Source: Peribacillus frigoritolerans
GTDB lineage: Bacteria; Bacillota; Bacilli; Bacillales; DSM-1321
Assembly: GCF_040250305.1 (NCBI RefSeq)
Contig: NZ_CP158190.1
Coordinates: 3,504,001 to 3,568,000, forward strand
Direction: 5' to 3'
Length of the DNA: 64,000 nt
The notes below the pieces were generated by a model. The model was not told the origin of the DNA. It ran no database searches and saw only the letters and a list, made by a program, of their open reading frames with translations. How positions within the stretch are numbered: position 1 is the first letter of the stretch; every line of letters starts with the position of its first letter. Shown here in pieces: positions 37,762 to 47,045 of the stretch. Position numbers and translations under genes: made by a program.

Positions 37762-38901
37762 TTATTTTAGTTTTTTCAATTGATCACCGATCATTTCACC
37801 TAGCTGAAAGCCCTTCGATTCTTCAGGGATCTCATAATCCGATGTATTGTAATTGGCTTGAGGTTCTTCAAGTTCCTTAATGCTCAATGATAGACGTTGA
37901 TCCGTTTCATTGACTTCCAGCACCTTCACTTCGACAGACTGACCTTCTTTAAGCACTTCTTGCGGTGTGGCAATATGCTTGTGGGAAATCTGGGAAATAT
38001 GAACAAGCCCTTCCACCCCTGGAAAAATCTCCACAAATGCACCGAAAGAAACAAGTCGTTTGACGATACCTTCCAGTGTAGAGCCTTTGGCCGCTTTTTC
38101 TGCAATGCCTGCCCACGGTCCCGGAAGGGTATCTTTAATGGAAAGAGAGATCCTTTCATTATCACGATCGATGGATAGTACTTTAACTTGCACTTTATCC
38201 CCTTCGGAAACGACATCGGATGCCTTTTCGACATGCTGATGGGAAAGCTGGGAAATGTGGACAAGACCGTCTACGCCCCCAATATCCACGAATGCACCAA
38301 AATCGGTAATCCTTTGGACCACGCCCTCAAGCACTTGCCCGCTTTCAATCTTATCCAAAACGTTTGCTTTTTGCTTTTCCTTTTGTTCTTGGACGACTGC
38401 CCGATGTGAGAGGATTAAGCGATTCTTGTCTTTCTCAAGCTCAACGATCTTGAATGTTAAAGTTTTGTTTTTGTAATCAGAAAAATCTTCAACGAAATAG
38501 TCTTCTACTAGAGAAGCCGGAACAAAACCACGTACGCCTAGATCTACAACAAGCCCGCCTTTGACGACATCTTTAACTTCAGCCTCAAACACGTCTCCAT
38601 TTTCAAATTTCAATTCCAGGTCATCCCATGCTTTAAGAGCGTCAATTTTACGTTTTGATAGAATGAGAGCTTCTTCTTCGACCTTAATGACTTCCAGCTC
38701 CAATGCATCACCTTCCGAAACGGCATCTGACGCCTTTTCGACATGAAGGCTTGAAAGCTCACTTATTGGTATGATTCCATCAGTCTTGCTGTTTTCCACA
38801 TCGACAATGACCTGTTTTTCTTCTACCTTTGAAACGGTTGCTTTAACTTGATCCCCAACTTTGTAATTGTTCACTTCTACCTGGTTCATATCTTCTGTCA
38901 T
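37762..38901 (-). CDS. ypfD: S1-domain RNA-binding protein YpfD (ribosomal protein S1 homologue)
   Basis: Contains four S1 RNA-binding domains (about residues 10-80, 95-165, 185-255 and 270-340), the later two with the GFVxxGGVDGLVHISQ-type core. 379 residues, shorter than the six-domain S1 of Gram-negatives, as usual in Bacillus. The frame opens at 38958, but ATG 38901 (MTEDMNQVEV) has AAGGAGGAG at good spacing. Role in translation is inferred from the family. Between plsC/cmk and fni as in other Bacillus. Confidence 0.94.
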   Translation of the reverse strand: MTEDMNQVEVNNYKVGDQVKATVSKVEEKQVIVDVENSKTDGIIPISELSSLHVEKASDAVSEGDALELEVIKVEEEALILSKRKIDALKAWDDLELKFENGDVFEAEVKDVVKGGLVVDLGVRGFVPASLVEDYFVEDFSDYKNKTLTFKIVELEKDKNRLILSHRAVVQEQKEKQKANVLDKIESGQVLEGVVQRITDFGAFVDIGGVDGLVHISQLSHQHVEKASDVVSEGDKVQVKVLSIDRDNERISLSIKDTLPGPWAGIAEKAAKGSTLEGIVKRLVSFGAFVEIFPGVEGLVHISQISHKHIATPQEVLKEGQSVEVKVLEVNETDQRLSLSIKELEEPQANYNTSDYEIPEESKGFQLGEMIGDQLKKLK

Positions 38902-39115
38902 TACTAACTCCTCCTTAACCCATGACTGATCAGCAAATTTCCTCTTCATCGGCCACATATTTTATTTAAAGTGGTTCAATAAAAACACTTTCCCAATAAA
39001 GATAAAAACAGTTTTTTTAGAGTAATAGGGTTATATTCCTTTTTATCGGCAATAAGGAATAATACCCTTATTTTATAAATTCTAACAAAATCAGAAAATT
39101 GTCAAGTATGAAGGA

Positions 39116-39703
39116 CTATTTATGCTCGGAAATCAATTTCCCAATTTGGTCCATGATGATTTTGGTAGCCTCATCGGCTGATATTTTCTGTTCGCGATAT
39201 TGAGTAAAATTTATTGGAGGACCGTAAACGACCTTCAACGGGCGCAAAAATTTATATGGGCCGATGATTGCACACGGTATGATAACGGCATCAGACCGCA
39301 AAGCGAAAAATCCAGCACCCGCCAAACCTTCTCCCAATTCACCAGTCTTGCTTCTGGTTCCTTCGGGAAACAGACCGATCGCCTTGCCCTCCTTCAAAAG
39401 CTTTAAACCTTTTCTCAGGGATTCCCGATCGCTATTGCCCCGCTTCACGGGAAATGCATTTACTCTGGGTAATATACCCTTTAAAACAGGTGCTTGAAAC
39501 AACTCTTCTTTCGCCATGAAATGAATATCCCTTGGAGATGTCATTCCAACTATGGGCGGATCCAAATTATCAATGTGATTGGCACAGATCAATACTCCGC
39601 CCTCTTTAGGGATATGTTCCTTTCCGAGCGCTTTAACCCTAAACGAAGGCGTTAAAACGCCTTTTACGATGTTCTTGGCAAATGTGTAAAAATCCAATGT
39701 CAT
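39116..39703 (-). CDS. plsC: 1-acyl-sn-glycerol-3-phosphate acyltransferase
   Basis: Membrane-associated acyltransferase making phosphatidic acid. 195 residues. The HX4D active site appears as NHIDNLD (near 42-48), and the acyl-acceptor motif is [11 protein letters not shown] (near 115-125). Its start overlaps the end of cmk by 4 bases (ATGA), so translation is coupled. Function within the PlsC family is secure; exact acyl preference is not. Confidence 0.93.
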   Translation of the reverse strand: MTLDFYTFAKNIVKGVLTPSFRVKALGKEHIPKEGGVLICANHIDNLDPPIVGMTSPRDIHFMAKEELFQAPVLKGILPRVNAFPVKRGNSDRESLRKGLKLLKEGKAIGLFPEGTRSKTGELGEGLAGAGFFALRSDAVIIPCAIIGPYKFLRPLKVVYGPPINFTQYREQKISADEATKIIMDQIGKLISEHK

Positions 39704-40374
39704 CTTTTCCTCTCTTCTATTAAAGACATGATACTTTCTGCAACTTCCTGAATCGATAATGAAGTCGTATCGATTTCGATAGCATCCGCAGCCTTTTTCA
39801 GTGGCGATACCTCGCGTTCCGAGTCCAGCTTGTCCCTTGTTGCAATTTCCTCCCTTAACTTTTCGATATCTGAAGGAAAACCTTTCAATATATTTTCCTG
39901 ATGCCTCCGCTGTGCCCTTTCATCCACAGATGCGATAAGAAATACCTTTACTTCGGCGTTGGGTAAAACATGCGTACCAATATCCCTGCCATCCATGACG
40001 ACACCGCCATTTTCAGCAAAGATTTGCTGCCTGCGAACCAATTCTTCCCGGATGCTTCGGTGCTTTGCCACTTCCGAAACGGAACCAGTCACTTCATTAT
40101 TCCTGATTTGGGCTGTCACGTCCTCATTATCCAAGAACACCAACTGTCCATTTTCACTTGGTCTTAATTCGATTTCCGTATTGATGAGAACTTCTGATAA
40201 TGCTGGTTCATCATCAAGAAGAATCTTTTGGTTAAGGGCCTTATAGGTAAGGGCCCTATACATTGCACCTGTATCCACATATATGTAATTGAACTTTTCT
40301 GCAACAATTTTAGCAACCGTGCTTTTTCCAGCAGCAGCTGGTCCATCGATTGCGACTGATAATTTTTTTTCCAT
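39700..40374 (-). CDS. cmk: Cytidylate kinase
   Basis: Phosphorylates CMP and dCMP. 224 residues. P-loop GPAAAGKST is at about 11-19. [10 protein letters not shown] and the NMP-binding [16 protein letters not shown] are intact. ATG 40374 is chosen over 40386 because GGGAGGA precedes it. First gene of cmk-plsC-ypfD-fni. Confidence 0.97.
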   Translation of the reverse strand: MEKKLSVAIDGPAAAGKSTVAKIVAEKFNYIYVDTGAMYRALTYKALNQKILLDDEPALSEVLINTEIELRPSENGQLVFLDNEDVTAQIRNNEVTGSVSEVAKHRSIREELVRRQQIFAENGGVVMDGRDIGTHVLPNAEVKVFLIASVDERAQRRHQENILKGFPSDIEKLREEIATRDKLDSEREVSPLKKAADAIEIDTTSLSIQEVAESIMSLIEERKR

Positions 40375-40541
40375 AAATCCTCCCAAGAATCATACAATCA
40401 TGCTGATTATTTAGTACCCTTTCATTTTATCACAACTAGCGGGAAAATCATTAATAAAAGGGATGTGAGGTTCAAAATCACCTTTGTTCTTTTTTATCAT
40501 TATAGCTATCAATAGTTATCCCTTTTTGAAAATCTTCATAC

Positions 40542-40563
40542 AAAAAAGCGGATCACCGCTTCA
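40542..40563 (-). terminator. Short intrinsic terminator downstream of ypfB
   Basis: On the minus strand AAGCGG, loop TGAT, CCGCTTTTTT. Confidence 0.65.
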
Positions 40564-40696
40564 GACTGTAGACAATTCATAGAAAAACGAGTTTGCCTGC
40601 AGTATTTTCATTAAATTCTTCAATCTAGGTAGGGTTTTTTCCATATAAAAAGGAAAATATATTTTACATTTAAATCACGGTTCGGAGGAGCATTCC

Positions 40697-40726
40697 TAAT
40701 TTCATTTTGTCGACAAAATGAAATTA
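40697..40726. repeat. Perfect 30-bp palindrome
   Basis: The half-site TAATTTCATTTTGTC is followed at once by its exact complement, with no loop. It lies 11 bases past the ypfB stop. There is no T tract, so it is a poor terminator. It may be a protein-binding site. Confidence 0.6.
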
Positions 40727-40736
40727 ATCACCGCTT

Positions 40737-40922
40737 TTACTTATCGGTCCCATTGAATGTTTCAATGATTTTCGTATAATTATTGCTGGTGACACCTTCA
40801 TACCTCGAGAGCTTGGTCAAATCAAAGATTTGATCCTCCCTGCTCAAAAGGAACTGGAAAAAAAATAAGCAGGCCAATTGAATGATGATCACTTTAATTA
40901 ATAGTCTTTCAAATGTTTTCAT
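40737..40922 (-). CDS. ypfB: Small membrane-anchored protein YpfB (DUF5359)
   Basis: 61-residue protein with one N-terminal transmembrane helix (about 6-25) and a short external tail with the family-like LxxYEGVTSNNYTKIIETF. ATG 40922 follows GGAGGG; the frame opening at 40979 is too far upstream. Located between motI (ypfA) and cmk as in B. subtilis. Function unknown. Confidence 0.78.
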   Translation of the reverse strand: MKTFERLLIKVIIIQLACLFFFQFLLSREDQIFDLTKLSRYEGVTSNNYTKIIETFNGTDK

Positions 40923-40988
40923 AAGCCGCACCCTCCATCTGTTTATATTAGCAGTATGGATGGAATCGCTGTTTTTCATTCAATCATG

Positions 40989-41648
40989 TTAAACATGCAA
41001 ACCTTTTTTCTTTAATTCGACCTGCTTTTCAAATATAAATCTCAATAATGTCTGTACATCATTTTTTGTAGGTTCAAGAAATTGAACGTGCAGCAGCATA
41101 TTTCCATGCTCTTTTTCCGTTACGCGAATGACTTTGCTTTTTAACCTTAAATAATGAATCTCACCTGATTTAAGCGTGAGCGCCATCCAGAGGTATAAGT
41201 GGGAAACCGATTGTATATCAGTACCTTTTAAAAGCCTTATGGAAGCTCCGCCTGCACTTATATCCTCTGTTAATGCGCGAAAAGGGGGAAACTCGGAATG
41301 TTCTGGATGAACGGCTGTATCCAGGGTTACATCCAGGCGCACGTATTGCCTCCGTTGGATTTTCACAAACGTTTCTGCTTCGGGCAGCAATATTTGCATC
41401 ATTGGTATCCTGCCTTTCACTTTTCCAAGCACTTCAGAATCAAATACATAAACAGCCTGCTCTTCATTGGAAAATGTGACGTTCAACTGTGTCCCATCCA
41501 TAAGGAATGCAGTTTTACCAGTCTCTAAATTGATGGGAAAGTCGGTATAGACACAACCCTGTCCCATTTCGACAACCATACAATTGAACTTTTCCTTCTG
41601 TGATGAGTATTTCGGTTCGAGCATTAATATATCACCAATTTTAAACAT
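40989..41648 (-). CDS. motI: PilZ-domain c-di-GMP-binding flagellar brake (MotI/YpfA)
   Basis: YcgR-like protein with an N-terminal YcgR domain (about 1-90) and a C-terminal PilZ domain. The c-di-GMP motifs are complete: RRQYVR (99-104, RxxxR type) and DISAGG (129-134, D/NxSxxG type). In B. subtilis the homologue binds c-di-GMP and stops the motor through MotA. 219 residues. Next to ypfB. Ligand binding is a motif-based inference. Confidence 0.92.
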   Translation of the reverse strand: MFKIGDILMLEPKYSSQKEKFNCMVVEMGQGCVYTDFPINLETGKTAFLMDGTQLNVTFSNEEQAVYVFDSEVLGKVKGRIPMMQILLPEAETFVKIQRRQYVRLDVTLDTAVHPEHSEFPPFRALTEDISAGGASIRLLKGTDIQSVSHLYLWMALTLKSGEIHYLRLKSKVIRVTEKEHGNMLLHVQFLEPTKNDVQTLLRFIFEKQVELKKKGLHV

Positions 41649-41750
41649 CGTTATCCACGTCCTTTTGACAGAAAGGAAACTACATAATATTACCCATTAA
41701 TTTCCCCATATTATCCAATAATCATTTACGTTATTATGTCATGAAATAAG

Positions 41751-41782
41751 AAAAAGGGAAAGTGACTAAGCACATTTCCCTA
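41751..41782 (-). terminator. Intrinsic terminator after ypeB
   Basis: On the minus strand AGGGAAAtGTG pairs with CACtTTCCCT, followed by TTTTTC, 30 bases past the ypeB stop. Confidence 0.7.
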
Positions 41783-41811
41783 CAACTAATGATTCACGAT
41801 AACAGTTAACA

Positions 41812-43167
41812 TTAAATTAAATTCTCGTATATCGGTTCGGAATTCTTTAATTTTTCCACCTTTTCTTCTTGACCGGTATCTGCATTAATGAAAATACGGT
41901 AGGTATCATCTTTAATCGTACCGAGAAATTCATAACATAGAACTTCTTCACCAATATCATTGGTGATTAACGCCTTTCCTTCTTCCATTATTTTTACATT
42001 ACTGTTGATTTTGTCCTTAGCTTCTTTCTCGGATATGTTCGGATCCGCTAATTCCCTGGTTTTATGTGATTTTAAATACTCGTCGGCTGAAAATCCTATA
42101 ATGGATCCATCATCCAATGCGACTTTAACCTTGACTGAATCCGGATAAATCTTGACGCCATTTTCTGATGTCACGAAATTCAATAATGCGATATTATCGT
42201 ACTGAGCACTTTCAAATAATTCAAGTGAACTGAAATCATGTTCCTTTAAAAATTCTTCGGCTTTTGTATAGGCTTGATTCAAATCAATATTTGTTTTGTT
42301 CACGTCCCTATTATTGATATACCAAATAGGGTAACCGCCTTTTTTTGTCAAATCCATATTCAATTCGGTATTGGAATCTTTATCGAGAATGCTCACACTA
42401 TAAAATCCAAAATCGGAACCTTTTCCGTTTTCCTCCACATTCACCTGCAAATTTTTGCTTTTTGAGTGTGCATAGTTTTTTGCTGTCGCAATGGCTTCTT
42501 TTTTTGTTATGGTTTCACCTTGCAAATTTTTAAAGTTTTCATCCCTCTGTTGTGCAGATGTAAAAGTCGGATTCATCTCATTCGTTTCGCCGTACCCAGA
42601 TACTTTTTTCTCCACCGTCTTTAATCCGTCGATGATCGTGTTATCCGAATTTTCTTTCCCTGATGCAAGAGCCATTTCGACATCCATCCATCTTAAATTG
42701 TTTTTCAGGACTAGATACTGCACTTTTCTTAACTCGCCCTGGATGTCCCCAGCCTGTGTGTACAAGGATTGTAGAGTCGCATATTCCTTATCATTCAATG
42801 GTTCTTTTTCAAGGTCACGTACCGCTGTTTTATAACTGAAGTCTGCAATTTTCGATAAAAATTCTTCTGTCTTATTAAAAGGAAGCAAGGTCAATGGCAA
42901 CTGCCCGACATCACTTTGGGCTTCGGAAGTGATACGCCAAACATCCGTTAAAGCCGGACTTAATGAATAACGTGAATTCATGGCCAAAGTACTGCCGACC
43001 TTATCATGCAATAAATCCACTTGATAGCTTAAATCATGAAAGGCTCGCTGATACGTATTTTCCGCGTTGATTAATACAGCATTTTTTTCCTTATGTTCTT
43101 GATAGCCCCAGAATGCAGTTCCCGCAACAACTACAACAAGCAGGGCAATCACTATATTCCTGATCAT
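41812..43167 (-). CDS. ypeB: Germination protein YpeB
   Basis: Partner that localises and stabilises SleB in the spore inner membrane/cortex. 451 residues. It has an N-terminal signal anchor (about 4-22), a helical N-terminal domain, and three C-terminal PepSY-like segments (from about 220 on, each with a KxxAxxxAxxF pattern). It follows sleB at 14 bases in one sporulation operon, as in other Bacillus. Confidence 0.95.
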   Translation of the reverse strand: MIRNIVIALLVVVVAGTAFWGYQEHKEKNAVLINAENTYQRAFHDLSYQVDLLHDKVGSTLAMNSRYSLSPALTDVWRITSEAQSDVGQLPLTLLPFNKTEEFLSKIADFSYKTAVRDLEKEPLNDKEYATLQSLYTQAGDIQGELRKVQYLVLKNNLRWMDVEMALASGKENSDNTIIDGLKTVEKKVSGYGETNEMNPTFTSAQQRDENFKNLQGETITKKEAIATAKNYAHSKSKNLQVNVEENGKGSDFGFYSVSILDKDSNTELNMDLTKKGGYPIWYINNRDVNKTNIDLNQAYTKAEEFLKEHDFSSLELFESAQYDNIALLNFVTSENGVKIYPDSVKVKVALDDGSIIGFSADEYLKSHKTRELADPNISEKEAKDKINSNVKIMEEGKALITNDIGEEVLCYEFLGTIKDDTYRIFINADTGQEEKVEKLKNSEPIYENLI

Positions 43168-43181
43168 TTTCCTTCACCTCT

Positions 43182-44021
43182 TTACTTACAAAAGATATGT
43201 TTTCCGATTCTTTTAATTTGTTCCCTTGACCAGATCCATTTGCTTGTTGCCGTATCGGGGTTAAAATAATATTCTGCATTACCGCTTGGATCCCATCCAT
43301 TGATAGCATCCACCACGGCTTCTTTCGCCCTTTCGTTCGGTGTCAGCCAAATCTGTCCATCCGCAACAGCCGTAAAGGCCCCAGGTTCAAAAATCACTCC
43401 TGAAATGGTATTAGGAAAAGCAGCACTTTCCACTCTATTCAGTATTACTGCCGCAACGGCAACCTGACCTGTATATGGCTCCCCTCGTGCTTCTCCATAA
43501 ACGGCATTGGCCATCAGCTGTATATCGTTTTGAGAATATCCTCCTGGAAGATTGGCTGATGTCGTTGGTTTGGAAGGAGCTTTTCCGGAAGCGGCCCCTC
43601 CAGACGTAGTGCCATTTCCTTTCGCTTTTACCTGTTTTTCAATGGGGACTCCTCCATAATAGGTGAACTCGTTCCCTTTATTGATCTGCTCATGAACCCA
43701 TGCTTTATTGAAATTAGACGCATTCGTCAACTTCTGTTTTGTTGTAGTCCCTGCCAAACCATCTATTGGAAGCCCGAAATCTTGTTGAAAATTTCGAAGT
43801 GCCCAATAAGTGCCCCATCCATAGGCTCCATCAATCTTTCCATTATAGTAACCGATGTTTTGTAGGCGTGCCTGCAGTTCAATTACATCGTCTCCAACCG
43901 CACCTTTTTGAATGATTTGGCTCGAAAAGGCATTTGTTCTTGTTTCCGGGTAAATTCCGAAACAAATAGTAATACACGAAAACAGCAAAAGCCATTTCCA
44001 TTTTGACGAAATTCCTTTCAT
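43182..44021 (-). CDS. sleB: Spore cortex-lytic enzyme SleB
   Basis: Lytic transglycosylase that degrades muramic-delta-lactam cortex during germination. It has an N-terminal signal peptide (about 1-32), a peptidoglycan-binding domain (about 40-95, GAVGDDVIELQARLQNIGYYNGKIDG...), a threonine/glycine linker, and a catalytic SleB/hydrolase_2 domain (about 165-280, AVYGEARGEPYTGQVAVAAVILNR with the catalytic Glu). ATG 44021 is preferred over an upstream GTG. 279 residues. In operon with ypeB. Confidence 0.96.
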   Translation of the reverse strand: MKGISSKWKWLLLFSCITICFGIYPETRTNAFSSQIIQKGAVGDDVIELQARLQNIGYYNGKIDGAYGWGTYWALRNFQQDFGLPIDGLAGTTTKQKLTNASNFNKAWVHEQINKGNEFTYYGGVPIEKQVKAKGNGTTSGGAASGKAPSKPTTSANLPGGYSQNDIQLMANAVYGEARGEPYTGQVAVAAVILNRVESAAFPNTISGVIFEPGAFTAVADGQIWLTPNERAKEAVVDAINGWDPSGNAEYYFNPDTATSKWIWSREQIKRIGKHIFCK

Positions 44022-44095
44022 CAAAAACACTCCTCTTTTTCTTGAATTAATGTAATTCTATTTTCTTCTTTACTGGCTTTTTTATTCCAAACATC

Positions 44096-44136
44096 AAAAA
44101 AACGGAGCGGGCAAAATATGCCAGCACTCCGTTTTT
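44096..44136 (-). terminator. Intrinsic terminator after prsW
   Basis: AAACGGAG pairs with CTCCGTTT across a loop of about 20 bases, T run following, 12 bases past the prsW stop. Confidence 0.7.
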
Positions 44137-44147
44137 GATAGTATTCT

Positions 44148-44834
44148 TCATTTACTAAGGTATTGATTTTGAGAAAGTTTTTCTGCATGAAAGTCAGACA
44201 ACAAACGTGCTTTTTTTACTTTTTTCATGCCTAGCCACCATAAATAAATCATGAATGGCATGATAAAGTACACCCAAAATTTTTGGGAAACTAAAATATA
44301 ATCGTAAACCCCATGTAACGAAATTGGTATGATCAATGCCAATGATAAATAGACCCTATTATTCGATGCTGAAAATTTAGCCTTGCCCAAATAATATCCC
44401 ATGATCACACCGAACAAAGCGTGACTGGATACAGGGAGAACGGCCCTGAGAAAAGCATGTTCCACCCCGTTGGCCAACAAGTACAAAATATTCTCCATTG
44501 TTGCGAATCCAAGGGAGACTGCAGCTCCGTAAACTATCCCATCATACGGCTCATCGAATGCTACATGCTGATAAATGACATAAATGAGTATGAACCACTT
44601 GAAGAATTCCTCAAGCAGTGCAGCCCATAAAAAAGCATTTGCTAAATCGGTATTCAAGATATGTTCCGTTTCGAGCACATACTGTATGAACATAATCGGC
44701 AATACAAGAAAGACACCGAATAAAAATGTTTTGACCACAACCGATATCGGTTCGGTTTCATATTGATCTTTCAAATAGAAATAGCTCAGTAGCGCCAATC
44801 CTGGCGCAATGGCCGCTGACAACATGACCAGCAT
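44148..44834 (-). CDS. prsW: Intramembrane protease PrsW
   Basis: Polytopic glutamic-type intramembrane protease. In B. subtilis it makes the site-1 cut in the anti-sigma factor RsiW. 228 residues with about seven membrane helices. The family motif EEFFKWF lies near 77-83, with a second motif near [13 protein letters not shown] (about 110-122). ATG start after GAGGG. Whether it acts on RsiW or on RsiX (encoded 16 kb away) cannot be told. Confidence 0.92.
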   Translation of the reverse strand: MLVMLSAAIAPGLALLSYFYLKDQYETEPISVVVKTFLFGVFLVLPIMFIQYVLETEHILNTDLANAFLWAALLEEFFKWFILIYVIYQHVAFDEPYDGIVYGAAVSLGFATMENILYLLANGVEHAFLRAVLPVSSHALFGVIMGYYLGKAKFSASNNRVYLSLALIIPISLHGVYDYILVSQKFWVYFIMPFMIYLWWLGMKKVKKARLLSDFHAEKLSQNQYLSK

Positions 44835-44931
44835 TAGCTGACCCTCTTTTCATCTTCGTTTCCTTAATCGTACCATGGAATGAAGAAAAACTGAATCCAA
44901 GAATCAAGTCTTCCAAATTTTATTTAATCCT

Positions 44932-45897
44932 TCAGTACTTAAAGAAGGTCTCATCTATAGTGTTTTCGCTTGCCAGCATGACAGCTAACTTAATCCGGGC
45001 CTTCTTGCTGTCATAGTCAGCGCCTAATATCACACCGCGTTGTTTTAGATCAAATGCGCTGCCTTCATAATCATAAGCTGGGTAAACTTTTCCTTCTTCC
45101 GCACTTGTAGTCATGATGATCGTTATGCCTTTATCGATTGCAGCCTGTATGGAAGTTACCATTACAGGGGTAACCTGTCCCCTTCCTACACCCTCGAGCA
45201 CGATGCCTTTCGCACCTTTTGCAACCGCAGCATCAATAAAGAGGCCATCAGAGCCTGTATGGCACTTGATGATATCCACCCTTGGAATGCGATCCCGAAT
45301 ATCATAACACTCCCTATGTAATGGTTTTTGATAGATGCTGACGACATCATTATCAATTATCCCCAAATATCCATAGCCAAAAGATACGAAACCCTGCAAA
45401 TTGGAAGCATGAACTTTTTTGACATACTTGGCTGAATAGATCCGCTCATTAAAAACGACTACTACGCCGACGTCCCTTATAAGATCACTCGCAGCGCATA
45501 ATATCGAATTCCTTAGATTGGAATACACATCGGTGCCCACCTCTTGAGGAGAACGTTGTGAGCCGGTTATTACGATTGGACGTTGATCCTTAGTCGTGAC
45601 ATCAAGGAAATAAGCCGTTTCCTCAAGTGTATCCGTACCGTGGGTCACGACGATTCCCGTAACATCAGGATCCTCCAATTCCTTTTGAATGGCTGATTTA
45701 AGCTGCTGCATTTTCTCGAAGGACATGGACATGCTTGAAATCTGGAAAAGATCAACTACTTTAACCTCGATATCGTTGGGCAATTCGCAAAGTGATGCCA
45801 ACTCATGGCCAGTCAATGCACCAGAGGCCAACATACCATTTGCAGTTGCTTTACTGGCAATAGTCCCACCAGTCGTTATTAATGATATTTTTTCCAT
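44932..45897 (-). CDS. ansA: L-asparaginase
   Basis: Hydrolyses asparagine to aspartate and ammonia. 321 residues, no signal peptide, so cytosolic. Both threonine motifs are present: TTGGTIAS (8-15) and THGTDTL (85-91). GSQRSPQEVGTD follows. It lies between ypdA and prsW, where B. subtilis has no such gene, a small local difference from that order. Type I versus type II preference is not decided by sequence alone. Confidence 0.93.
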   Translation of the reverse strand: MEKISLITTGGTIASKATANGMLASGALTGHELASLCELPNDIEVKVVDLFQISSMSMSFEKMQQLKSAIQKELEDPDVTGIVVTHGTDTLEETAYFLDVTTKDQRPIVITGSQRSPQEVGTDVYSNLRNSILCAASDLIRDVGVVVVFNERIYSAKYVKKVHASNLQGFVSFGYGYLGIIDNDVVSIYQKPLHRECYDIRDRIPRVDIIKCHTGSDGLFIDAAVAKGAKGIVLEGVGRGQVTPVMVTSIQAAIDKGITIIMTTSAEEGKVYPAYDYEGSAFDLKQRGVILGADYDSKKARIKLAVMLASENTIDETFFKY

Positions 45898-45924
45898 ACG
45901 GTCCCAGCTCCTTATTTATATAAT

Positions 45925-46893
45925 TCACTTTTCTTTAACAGCCAAGTGATAAGCAATCAATCCACCATGGAACCTGCCGTTCTCGATGAAGATTTCGTTC
46001 GCATTATTTCCGGCTGCCAGAACTCCTGCAATATAAAGACCTTTAACGTTCGTCTCCATCGTTTCTTCGTTATATGCGGGCCTTCCAGTTTCCTTATCAA
46101 TAGTAATGCCCATTGAAGCTAAAAATGAGTGGTCAGGATGGTATCCAGTCATAGCAAATACAAAATCATTTTTAATGACTTTTTCCTCATCACCTACATG
46201 ATAGATGACGCTGTCTTCCGTTATACTGTCAACATTCGCATTAAACTCCATCTTGATCGTTCCATTGCGGACCAATGATTCGAATTCGGGAAGGATCCAA
46301 GGTTTGATACTTGAAGAGTAATCCGATCCTCTATAAAGGACTGAAACCCTTGCTCCTGATTTGACCAATTCCAGAGCTGCATCCACACTTGAGTTTTTGC
46401 CACCGATGACGGCTACATCACAATTAAAGTAGGGGTGGCCCTCCTTGAAGTAATGAAACACTTTAGGAAGCTGTTCACCCGGTATGCACATATAGTTCGG
46501 ATGATCATAGTATCCGGTCGATACGATGACATGCAGAGCTGTATAGTCACTCTTCGATGTCTTGACTAAAAACTTCCCATCTTCACGCTTTTCCACTTTT
46601 TCCACTTTTTCGAATTTATTAACCCGCAATTCTTTCCTTCTGACTACCTCCCTATAATAGGCTAGCGCCTGGTTGCGGACCGGTTTACGGTTTTCGATTA
46701 TAAAAGCGATATCACCAATCTCCAGTTTTTCACTCGAACTGAAAAATGTTTGATGTGTCGGATAACGGTATATGGAATCTACCACATTGCCTTTTTCAAT
46801 GATCAGGGACTGTATTCCCACTTCTTTAAGAGCGATTGCAGCAGCCAATCCACAAGGGCCCCCACCTATGATAATGACTTCTTCAACATTCAT
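45925..46893 (-). CDS. ypdA: Bacillithiol disulfide reductase YpdA (Bdr)
   Basis: FAD/NADPH flavoprotein of the thioredoxin-reductase-like YpdA family, which regenerates bacillithiol. FAD motif GGGPCGLAAA (10-19) includes the conserved active cysteine Cys14. The second dinucleotide-binding segment GGKNSSVDAALEL is near 165-177. 322 residues. Together with bshB1 at the left end of the window it shows a bacillithiol-using organism. Confidence 0.95.
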   Translation of the reverse strand: MNVEEVIIIGGGPCGLAAAIALKEVGIQSLIIEKGNVVDSIYRYPTHQTFFSSSEKLEIGDIAFIIENRKPVRNQALAYYREVVRRKELRVNKFEKVEKVEKREDGKFLVKTSKSDYTALHVIVSTGYYDHPNYMCIPGEQLPKVFHYFKEGHPYFNCDVAVIGGKNSSVDAALELVKSGARVSVLYRGSDYSSSIKPWILPEFESLVRNGTIKMEFNANVDSITEDSVIYHVGDEEKVIKNDFVFAMTGYHPDHSFLASMGITIDKETGRPAYNEETMETNVKGLYIAGVLAAGNNANEIFIENGRFHGGLIAYHLAVKEK

Positions 46894-46943
46894 CTTTATT
46901 CCACTGCCTTTCCATGCACTATGTAATTCGTTCGTCTAAATAA

Positions 46944-46977
46944 TAAAAACTCCTATCAATACATGATAGGAGTTTTT
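46944..46977 (-). terminator. Intrinsic terminator after gudB
   Basis: AAAAACTCCTATCA, loop ATACA, TGATAGGAGTTTTT: a perfect stem between gudB and ypdA. Confidence 0.9.
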
Positions 46978-47045
46978 ACAAATCATTTCAATGATAAAGC
47001 AATGAACATGATTTTAACTATAAATTAATACATGAATTGAATCTT

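Larger units (their letters stand above)
40375..40736. other. cmk-ypfB intergenic region
   Basis: 362 bases without a gene. It holds a short terminator hairpin (40542-40563) and a perfect 30-bp palindrome (40697-40726), both described separately. Nothing else is evident. Confidence 0.5.
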
